Below are positions 55,627 to 64,000 of a stretch of 64,000 bases of DNA, piece by piece. Every line of letters starts with the position of its first letter. Within the stretch, counting starts at the first letter, position 1. Both the position numbers and the translations under genes were made by a program. Under the pieces are notes generated by a model. That model was not told the DNA's origin. It did no database searches and saw only the letters and a list, made by a program, of their open reading frames with translations. Origin of the DNA: Gavia stellata (lineage: Eukaryota > Chordata > Aves > Gaviiformes > Gaviidae); NCBI RefSeq assembly GCF_030936135.1, contig NC_082595.1:112112334-112176333 (forward strand), written 5' to 3'.

Positions 55627-58600
55627 GTGAGTCGCGTTCAGGCGTGAGCCCTAAATGTTTCCAGGGGGGCTGGTGGGGAAACCGAGAACTTTGCTGTGTC
55701 CCCTCCCAACTCCTTGTGCACCCCCAGCCAACTCGCTGGCGGGGCAGCATGAGAAGCAGAAAGGTAGAATAGATGCGGAAAAATCACAAATCTGATTTCT
55801 TGTTAGAGCATCAAAGCTCCTCGGGAGAAGCTGCGCCGCCGCTGCTGCTGGGTGGGGTCACCCGTGGGGCTGGGTTTCTCTTTTCTTTTCAGATGCGGGG
55901 CCGGTTTCTGTCACTATCCCAGCCTCTCCCTTCATGCAAAAGCTTGGATGCGGCACTGGGGTCAAAGTCTACTTGATGAAAAGGTATGTATGAGAGCGCA
56001 GGCGGGACGTGGTGCTCGGGAACGGGGCTTGGCATCTTTTTTCCCCCTAGGATAACGTAGGGGATGGGAAGGGATTGAGCTCTGAGCGAGAAAGTGCTGC
56101 CGTCACCGACCTTCGCGTGCTGCCTGCACCCCTGCAAATGGGCCCAGAGTCGAGGAAGGGGGGTGGGATTTCCAGCTGTCCCACATGTGCCGGAGCTGTC
56201 GGTGCTGGGAAGGAGCCCCATCGTTTTGGGATAACCCCATCAGCCTTTTCCCTGGCCTGGAATTCAGTTATCCTGGCTCTGCCGTGGCCTGCTGCTTCCC
56301 TCCCCGAGCCTCGGCTCCTCCACCTGAAAATGAGAATCGATACAAATCTCCTTTTCCAAAAAGCTTGAAAATTTGATGGAGGAGCACTGTGTATGGGCGA
56401 AGCATTACTATGCACCTCTGCGATGTGCATGTTGGCAAACCTTAGTTTATTTTAGCATTGTTCTTTATTAGTTCCACAAATTAAAGGCAGACACTCTCCA
56501 GAATATCTCCCCAGTGACCTGTGCCAGCTTGAACCTTGGTGCTGCTTACAAATGGAGCGGTTCTGAGACATGTGGGGTTTCCCATGCAGATCTCCCAGAG
56601 GTTTGTCTCGCTCCCCTTGGGCTGTGAAGAAAATTAATTCCCAATGCCACAGGAGCAAGCAAAGCATCTATCAGCAGAGACTGAACGACGAAGCAAAGAT
56701 CTTGAAAAACCTCCAGCACCCCAACATTGTGGGTAAGTTTTAAGCGACACAGGCTGCGCTGGAATTGCAAATCAAGCTGTTGGAGCTGACTTGGGTGCCA
56801 GCTGATGTGACAGGAGGCTGCTGCTGGGTTTCTCTGCACTCCCCGGTTCTGGGCTCCTCTCACACCCAGGGCTGCGGGTTACAGACCTCCCCGGCTGGCT
56901 CCAGAAGTCTGGAGCCCCGGGGTGCGATGGCTGGGAGGACGCACAGGGGGAGGATCACTGCATGCTTGCCCCCATCCTTACGCTTCGGAGATGGGTTGCT
57001 GGGCTGCCTGCGCCTTTGGTCAGGCCCACCGTGGACCTTATGAAATTAACTTAGTCCTGCCCTGCATGATGGGGGCTTGGAAGTGCTCCTGGTCTGCCAG
57101 GCAGCATGGTTGGTGGCAGAATTGTAGAATCGTTTAGGTTGGAACAGACCTTTAAGATCATCAAGTCCAACCGTTAACCCAACACTGCCAAGTCCACCAC
57201 TAAACCATGTCCCTAAGCACCACATCCACACGTCTTTTAAATCCCTCCAGTTATGGTGACTCCACCACCTCCCTGGGCAGCCTGTGCCAATGTCTGACAA
57301 CCCTTCCAGTGAAGAAGTTTTTCCTAATATCCAATCTAAACCTCCCCTGGCACAACTTGAGGCCATTTCCTCTTGTCCTGTCACTTGTCACTTGGGAGAA
57401 GAGACCAGCACCCACCTCCCCACAACCCTCTTTCAGGCAGTTGTAGAGAGCGATGAGGTCTCCCCTCAGCCTCCTCTTCTCCAGACTGAACAACCCCAGC
57501 TCCCTCAGCCGCTCGTCATCAGACTTGTGCTCCAGACCCCTCACCAGCTCCGTCGCCCTTCTCTGGACACGCTCCAGCACCTCAATGTCCTTCTTGGAGT
57601 GAGGGGCCCAAAACTGAACACAGCATTCGAGGTGCGGCCTCACCAGCGCCGAGTACAGGGGCACGATCCCCTCCCTGCTCCTGCTGGCCACGCTCTTTCT
57701 GATACAGGCCAGGGTGCCGTTGGCCTCCTTGGCCACCCCCTTGTCTAAAATCTCTCCTGCCCGTCAGAACAGCAGCTTTGTTTGACTTTATCCTTTCATT
57801 TGTGCTTTAAACTATCTCAGTGCGGTCACTTGTATCAGAAATGCTGCGTGCAAAGAACTTTGCATGCCTAAAATGGCATGTCTTGCTTCTGGCAGGAATT
57901 TAAGAGCAAAGACGGTCTCGACCTTTCACATTGCAAACATTTCACTGCTTTTTTTGTAAAAGGTGCCATAAAGCATTTACGGGATAAGGCTTTTGCTATG
58001 CTGTTATGCAAGACTTTGCCATTTATAACTCCCCCTGAAGGGTATTGCTTACAGATAAGAGTAAGACTTGGAGGAAGAAAGATTATGTGACAGTCCGTAT
58101 GCGCATTAGTCTTACCTTGTGAAATGGCCCCTGTGAGACAAGGGCTCTGCTTTCCCAAACGTCCCCCCCGCCCTTGGTCTCGCTTCTGTGGCTCCTGATC
58201 TTTGCAACCGGAGATGTCGGTCCTGCAGATCTGCTGCTGCACTCCTTCCTCCTTTGTCCCGCTCCTCTGTCCCGCAAAGACAGGGGTAAACCTCCCTGCC
58301 CCTGGCAGAGGGTGCAAAGCTGACCTGGGAAGCAACGAGGAGGGGGTCTGTGGGCTCTCCTGGAGGAGGGAGCTCCTTTACCTCGACGAGGTTTGGGGCT
58401 CGGGGCCGTGTGGGTCTCCACAGACATTCCTGTGGCTTCACCTCCCGGTGTAAAGCTGCGAGCCAGGTCCCACCCGGGGGGTGAATTTGTTTGGGGTTGG
58501 TTGTATGCTCCGGCTCCATCGGGCCGGCAAGTACGCGGAAACGCTGGTGGCCTGCTTCAGCTCTCTAACAAATCAATCTTTGTTGGAAGGTTACCGTGCC

Positions 58601-61600
58601 TTTATTGAGGCCGACGATGGAAGCATGTGTCTGGCGATGGAGTACGGAGGAGAAAAAGCTCTCAGTGACTTAATCGAAGAAAGAATCGCAAAACGGTTGG
58701 GCCCTTTCCCTGCTGCCACCATTTTCAAAGTTGCCTTGAGCATGGCGCGGGGGCTGAAGGTATGTTTAACATTAACCGTAGCTGTTCGATGTGGAATCGT
58801 ATACACTGCTGACACCGGAGAAACAAATTAATTTGGGGTGTGAGAAGGCCACGCCAGCAGATGGAGAGCAGATGCTGTGACACTTCGTATAAGGCCTTGG
58901 TGTTTTATTTTTTTACCGGGGTGCTGCACAGACTTGGGTGAAAACTCAGCCCTGAAGCTTGGGATTGAAGTAATATAAAAAGAGATGCAACAGGGGTTTT
59001 GTCACAAATGTCCTGCTGCCCTCTCCTGGGGCTAACTGCTCTCCCTGCTTGCTAGCCAGCGAGGAGGCTGGCTGCTGGCTCCTGCACCCTTATTGCAGCG
59101 CCAGGCAGCTGCGGGAAGCTGGTCTTGGCAGTGAAAATGGCTAGCTGATGCCCGTGGCTGCCGGCTGGTGCCGCTTGTGTACCTCCTCTTGCTGCGCTGG
59201 GGTGCGTTTAGGGGGGAAAAAGGGGGGAAATGGAGACTCTGCAGTGCTCTGTCTAAACCACAGCACAGCTTCTGAGCTTCCCCCCGGCTCCGCCAGCGGA
59301 CAGGGTGAAGCACGGGCTGCGCTGGCTGTGGCAGTGAGTCCTGCGCTGTTGTTGCCGAGGAGATGCCGCTCTGAGCTCCCAGAATAACGCAGATGTGTGC
59401 TTGGCCACCAGCTAACGCCTGTGCCTCGCACCCGCTCTCAAGCGCTTGTTGGTAGAGGCGCTTCTCACAGCCTTTCACTAAAAGTCAACCGTAAGCCTCC
59501 AAATCTAGGTTGGATGGAACAACCTGTCCTGTGTTTTGGAAGTGTTAAGGTAGGTGTTGACACATCCTTGAGGTTTTAAGGCTAAATATGTTAAACATTA
59601 AGAAGTTGGTGCTTTGTTGTCCAAATCCGATGGCTCCTCCTGCCTCTCCATAGCTGTATCTGTAAGCAGGTGTTAATGGTTCCTCTCTGCCTCTTAGTAC
59701 CTTCACAACGATAAGAAGCTGCTCCATGGAGATATCAAGTCCGCAAACGTGGTCGTTAAAGGTGACTTTGAATCCATCAAGATCTGTGATGTGGCGCTGT
59801 CCCTGCCTCTGGATGAGAACATGACCGGTAGGTCGGGCTGTCGGGAAGGAGACCTGAATGCTTGCTGCTTGCTGGAGTTTGGCACACTTACACCCCTGTG
59901 TCCTCGGAGGGAAGGACTGGCTCGTGGTTTGCACTGTGTGTGGGTGAAGGGAATCTCCAGAAGGTCCAGCTTTAATTCTCCAGACCTGTGATGAATCTCT
60001 CGTGCCCTCCCGCGCTCGTACCTTCCCTCCCATGGGCAGGAATGCCGTTGTAGATGGGGTGCTGGCTCAAGACCGGCTGAACCATGTTGAGGAGATGCTC
60101 TTGCCAGAGCGTTAAGTAAATGAATCTTTCTCGTAGGGCTAGAAGGAAGCACGAGCCAAATGCGAGCGTTATAAAGACTTCATGTCGATGAGAAGCAGAT
60201 GTCTAATGGCGTCGTGGCTTGGCTGTGAACAGCGGGAATGTGTTTGGGTTAATTACAAGAATGCTTTTCTCTGCCGCTTTACGCAGCGCTTGGGCCTGCG
60301 ACAGCCTCATAATTTACAAAGCTGCTCTATTACATTTTTATTAGGAGCTGTTCCCTTTTATAAGGAGCAAGAGAGCTGGTAGGCAGCGCCCCAGCGTAAT
60401 CTCCTGGAGAGGAGTGTGGTTAAAGTATCAGTTTCTGGGCTGGTTTCACAGGAAGACATCCTCTCCGCCCAGCCCTGATTTTTGGCTTTACCTCCTCGTG
60501 GTTTTGAGGAGACAACGGGCACCCACCGAGGGTGAGGGTGCTGGGTCCCCGTCCGCGTGGCAGCCACGGGTTAAAGCGCAACAGCCCGTGAAGTGTGGAG
60601 GGATTTCGGCATTCGCTTTTTGTTATAGACCGGGTTTTGAAGATCAAGCCCTGCAAGAGAAAAGTTTCTTCAACAGCTGAGATTTGCTGAAAGCTCAGGA
60701 ATTTGCTAGGGAGAGTAGAGGGAAATGTGGCACCCTCTTCTTGGGAGCGGGGCCTGTAATTGAGAGGGGGATATAAGGGATTGAGTCAGAGCTGGTGTTT
60801 CCTTCGTCAGGCTGAGAGCCGATTACTTCAACTTTCCCAAGGCTAATTAAGATCAAGGAGGCATTAAATTGAACAAAGCGGTGAGAACTTGGTTTGGGCT
60901 GGAGTAAAGAAGACAGAAGGACTGCGTGGCTGGCAGGAGGCACTGCTTGGTGGAGGCTGACAGAGCCTCGTGAGCACTAGGGTCGGGCTGGCTTTGTCCC
61001 CTGGCATTGTCTGGGGAAGAGGAAGGTGTCCTGTGAGTGTCGTCACCCCAGTCCTGCTTTCCCAGGGCGGGTGCAAGCTGAGGAAGGGAAAAACCTGGGT
61101 AAATCGCAGGTAATTCCTCGTTTCTTCATTGCGGGGTGTCCTAGAGCAGGGTTAAGCTACAGAGCACAGCTCTGGCCTTCAGTTCTTCTCTCTGCGCTCT
61201 GTGCGGCCTCAGACACTCCACCATGAAATCTCCTCGTGGAGGTTTCTCCGCAGTCCCTAACGTGCATTGCCAGGCCGGCGGAGGAGAAGCCTGAGCCCTG
61301 CTGGGTCTGGCACTGCTGCGGAGCAAACCGCAGGTTACAGGGGATTTGAGACGACACGGATGTGAAAGAAAAATAGGTTCAGGCCCCCAAAAGGTCCTGC
61401 CCTGTGGCTTTAGCGCTCCTGAGCTCACCAACAGCCAAAATTCCTGCTGCGTGGTGAGCTGTGACCGTGTCTTGCTGTGTCTGCAAGTGCCGCAGACACC
61501 CGAGCCGTGTTGTTTCCTTCCAGTGAGCGAGCCGGAGATGTACTACATCGGCACTGAGCCCTGGAAGCCCAAGGAGGCTCTGCAGGATGACGGCGTGATC

Positions 61601-63381
61601 ACCGACAAGGCCGACATCTTCCCTTTTGGGCTGACTCTCTGGGAAATGATGGCCCTCTCCGTGCCCCACCTCAATCTGGACGATGACTCCGGTGATGAAG
61701 GTTTGTCTCTATGCCTTGCTGGTGAGCAACTTCTGCTCCTAGAAATGCTTTCCTCTCTTAGTAGGATTGATTTTTACAGCACATGTTAGTACCCCAAAAT
61801 ACTGGGTTTCCCTTGGGTGCCATCTGAAGGGCTTGCAGGCATCCGTCTGCACTTGCTGCCTCCCAGCCCTGCCTCTCTTCACGGGGAGATCACTGGGGAG
61901 TTCGCTGCAGCATGAGGCCGCCCTGCAGCAGGTGCTTGTTGGTGGTGTTCAGTGTTTGCGCTGGGCGTTAGGCTGCTTTCAATTTCATTTAGCTTTTTAA
62001 CTCCAATTGAGAAGTTGATGTGTGAGGGTAACAAATCATCGTGAACCAGCGCTCTTTAAGTGCTCCAGCTGCTCATATGTACATGAAAATATTGGAGGCA
62101 GCTGAGCCTTTTGGAAAGGAGAAGCTTAAGGAAGCGTGCTGTGCCCAGGCCAAGGGTGCTCAGGGCTGTACCCGGGTGCCAAACACCCACTCACCTCTGA
62201 CAAAGTACAGGGGAAGCAGTTTGAGTTACTTTGGGCACCTCCTGTGTGCCCAAGTGCGGATTTGTCATAGAATCGTAGAATCATTTAGGTTGGAAAAGAC
62301 CTTTAAGATCATCGAGTCCAACCATCAACCCAACGCTGCCAAGTCCACCACTAAACCATGTCCCGAAGCACCTCATCCGCATGTCTTTTAAATCCCTCCA
62401 GGGATGGGGACTCCACCACCTCCCTGGGCAGCCTGTGCCAATGTCTGACAACCCTTTTGTTTTTTCCTAATATCCAGTCTGAACCTCCCCTGGCACAACT
62501 TGAGGCCATTTCCTCTTGTCCTATCACTAGTCACTTGGGAGAAGAGACCAACACCCACCTCCCCACAACCCCCTTTCAGGCAGTTGTAGAGAGCGATGAG
62601 GTCTCCCCTCAGCCTCCTCTTCTCCAGACTGAACAACCCCAGCTTCCTCAGCCGCTCCTCATCAGACTTGTGCTCCAGACCCCTCACCAGCTCCATCGCC
62701 CTTCTCTGGACACGCTCCAGCACCTCAATGTCCTTCTTGGAGTGAGGGGCCCAACACTGAACACAGCATTCGAGGTGCGGCCTCACCAGCGCCGAGTACA
62801 GGGGGCACGATCCCCTCCCTGCTCCTGCTGGCCACATTCTTTCTGATACAGGCCAGGGTGCCGTTGGCCTCCTTGGCCACTGCCTCACTCAGAGGTCCAC
62901 TGACAGGCAAGGCAGGGGGGAGCAGATGGGATGGATAGGGGATGCTACAGCTGCCTGGGGGAAGATCTGCACCCTGGAGCAGTATAAAGCAAAAAAATCA
63001 TACGGGCTGTGCAGGAAAAACACCTGGAAATGTTCAGATGGCCTGGAAAGGTCCTTTCCCACCCAAACCACCCTGTGATGAATAAGGGGCAGCCAGGGAG
63101 CAAAACCCCATGACACGCAGGGAACAGAGCAGTTTCCAGCCCCCTTCCCAAAACCTTTTCCACCTTCTTATCCAGATGAGTCTTTTGACGAAGACTGCTT
63201 TGACATGGAAGCATATTATGCAGCCCTGGGAACCCGCCCAGCCCTCAACATGGAGGAGCTGGACTCCTCCTACCAGTGCATGATTGACCTCTTTTCTGTC
63301 TGCACCAACGAGGACCCCAAGCAGCGTCCCTCGGCTGCATCCATCGTGGAAGCCTTGGAAGCAAGTCTGGCCCAGGAGTAA
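55578..63381 (+). CDS. PBK: PBK (TOPK), PDZ-binding kinase, complete, seven coding exons
   Basis: Coding exons: 55578-55626, 55893-55983, 56590-56732, 58590-58759, 59698-59827, 61524-61700, 63176-63381. They total 966 nt, or 321 residues (human 322). PBK is a MAPKK-like serine/threonine kinase active in mitosis that acts on p38 and on spindle and chromatin targets. Visible motifs: glycine loop GCGTGVKV (35-42), AVKKIN with the catalytic lysine (K60/K61), HGDIKSAN (D163, N168; HGD replaces HRD as in other PBK), metal-binding D182 in CDVA, then [10 protein letters not shown], and an acidic loop near 252-265. Oddities: position 184 is Ala where human has Gly (DVG). The N-terminus lacks the Thr-Pro site that CDK1 uses in human. 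The C-terminus is ALEASLAQE, without the T-x-V PDZ ligand. Introns are phases 1,2,1,0,1,1. Frames are intact, so the gene looks functional. Confidence 0.96.
55893..55983 (+). CDS. PBK: PBK coding exon 2 (glycine loop)
   Basis: Encodes [20 protein letters not shown], then MKR across the junction. This is the start of the kinase fold and is nearly identical to human. Confidence 0.95.
55984..56589 (+). other. PBK: PBK intron 3
   Basis: A 606-base intron with no recognisable element. Confidence 0.6.
56590..56732 (+). CDS. PBK: PBK coding exon 3
   Basis: Encodes [16 protein letters not shown], with the ATP-binding lysine, and the helix ending [16 protein letters not shown]. Confidence 0.95.
56733..58589 (+). 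other. PBK: PBK intron 4
   Basis: A 1.9-kb intron largely occupied by the antisense CR1 copy at 57118-57742. The remainder (57,743-58,589) shows nothing recognisable. Confidence 0.6.
57118..57742 (-). mobile_element. CR1 LINE, about 0.6 kb, in PBK intron 4
   Basis: The minus-strand open frame has [37 protein letters not shown] and [13 protein letters not shown]. The 3' tail lies at 57118-57190. Only the end of ORF2 is present. Confidence 0.93.
58590..58759 (+). CDS. PBK: PBK coding exon 4
   Basis: Encodes [20 protein letters not shown], then [11 protein letters not shown] up to ALSMARGLK. This is the hinge and helix D-E region of the kinase. Confidence 0.95.
58760..59697 (+). other. PBK: PBK intron 5
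   Basis: A 0.9-kb intron. Nothing recognisable seen. Confidence 0.6.
59698..59827 (+). CDS. PBK: PBK coding exon 5 (catalytic loop)
   Basis: Encodes [20 protein letters not shown], the catalytic loop, and then [17 protein letters not shown] with the metal-binding Asp. Human has Gly where this has Ala after DV. Confidence 0.95.
59828..61523 (+). other. PBK: PBK intron 6
   Basis: A 1.7-kb intron. No CR1 copy, tandem repeat or exon supported. Confidence 0.6.
61524..61700 (+). CDS. PBK: PBK coding exon 6
   Basis: Encodes [16 protein letters not shown], then [18 protein letters not shown] and the acidic DDDSGDE. Donor gtttgt. Confidence 0.95.
62265..62890 (-). mobile_element. CR1 LINE, about 0.6 kb, in PBK intron 7
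   Basis: On the minus strand it carries the same ORF2 end as the copy at 57118-57742 ([40 protein letters not shown]), with the tail at 62265-62330. A short deletion lies near 62,455. Confidence 0.93.
63036..63082 (+). mobile_element. Minimal CR1 3' end (about 45 bp)
   Basis: Reads gatggcctggaaaggtcctt and then tcccacccaaaccaccctgtgat, the sense CR1 3' end only. Confidence 0.7.
63176..63381 (+). CDS. PBK: PBK coding exon 7 and stop
   Basis: Encodes an acidic start [19 protein letters not shown], then [20 protein letters not shown] and ALEASLAQE. Stop TAA at 63379-63381. The C-terminal T-x-V seen in mammals is absent. Confidence 0.95.
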
Positions 63382-63654
63382 AAGCACTCCCACACCACGG
63401 AGCTCAGAAGAGGAAGGCTACTCCTGCAGCGTGTATCCTTCTAGTATGTGAAACCTGCTCAGTGTACTTAAAATCAGAGCCTAAACTCCGTAAGTACTAA
63501 CCCCTGGTTTAAGGGGGTTGCTCAACTGCACTTAGGTCCTATATAAGCTACGTGCTCTGCACAATAGTTGTGGTTCTAGTTGTCATGTTATAGCTCCTTT
63601 AAAACCCTTCCCTCCATGTCTGTGTTGAATTAACAACAGTTTTGTGACTGAGAT

Positions 63655-63660
63655 ATTAAA
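63655..63660 (+). terminator. PBK: PBK poly(A) signal (variant ATTAAA)
   Basis: ATTAAA lies 274 bases after the stop, followed by a T9 run. No AATAAA lies nearer. Confidence 0.55.
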
Positions 63661-64000
63661 AATATTTTTTTTTCTTCATCTCACTGTAAAAGTGGTGCTT
63701 TTCTTTTCCTAAGGAGCATGTATGTCCCTGCGAGCTTGGGTGAGGGCTCTCATGTAAAGTATTTGTGTTCCTGAGGCAGCTGGGGGCAGCAGCCCCCAGG
63801 TAACAGGAGAACATTACAAGGGAGAGCAGCTGCAAGCTCAAGGAGAAGGTTTCCTGACACAACATGTTGTTATACAGAATTATGCCATGGTAAAAAGGGT
63901 GGAGGGTCAAAAAAACCCCCAGTCTTTTGGGGATTTACTAAAAAAAAAATGCTGCTGGTTGGGGAAATTCCTACCCACAGCCGGCTGGAGACAAAGAGGT
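63661..64000. other. PBK downstream flank
   Basis: No gene or repeat recognised up to the window end. Confidence 0.5.

Larger units (their letters stand above)
61701..63175 (+). other. PBK: PBK intron 7
   Basis: A 1.5-kb intron containing the antisense CR1 (62265-62890) and a tiny sense CR1 tail (63036-63082). Confidence 0.6.

Overview
The window is vertebrate nuclear DNA, almost certainly from a bird. The genes are split by long introns with GT-AG junctions. CpG-rich promoters are present. The dominant mobile element is the CR1 LINE, at least twelve fragments, several with the 3' end typical of avian CR1. No full-length transposon, CRISPR array, operon or rRNA/tRNA gene is visible.

Three loci lie on the + strand. 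(1) 1-10,049: two diverged, tandem sets of 3' exons that I assign tentatively to NUGGC (nuclear GTPase SLIP-GC) or a SLIP-GC-like paralogue. The first set ends with a stop at 1,150-1,152 and a poly(A) signal at 1,658. The second runs from about 2,939 to a stop at 10,047-10,049, shows no GTPase domain in the window and has an apparent one-base frameshift. (2) 12,657-52,489: complete SCARA5, a ferritin-binding class A scavenger receptor. It has a 5'UTR exon in a CpG island plus eight coding exons (492 residues: cytoplasmic tail, one membrane segment, coiled-coil stalk, Gly-X-Y collagen region, SRCR domain). (3) About 53,860-63,660: complete PBK/TOPK kinase, with a 5'UTR exon in a GC-box promoter and seven coding exons (321 residues). 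The order NUGGC-SCARA5-PBK in one orientation matches human 8p21, and this supports all three names.

The rest is introns and short intergenic DNA. It holds GC-rich minisatellites (70-bp units at 11.1 kb, about 30-60 bp at 44 kb, 165 bp at 52.8 kb, 60 bp at 54.1 kb), a 300-bp (GGAGA)n/(GATGA)n tract at 30.1 kb, a TG-rich array at 23.6 kb, a switch-like GAGCT array at 45.5 kb, and a probable retroviral LTR remnant at 51.3-52.0 kb. There is also a pair of about 220-bp direct repeats flanking one collagen exon, and a perfect 31-bp inverted repeat with a 3-nt loop at 18.85 kb.

The three genes do not form a pathway: NUGGC is a B-cell genome-protection GTPase, SCARA5 a cell-surface iron/ferritin receptor and PBK a mitotic kinase. 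I found no convincing new biological system. The items most worth a second look are the 31-bp palindrome, the ancient tandem NUGGC-like tails, the missing PDZ-binding terminus in PBK and the duplicated intronic 220-mer.
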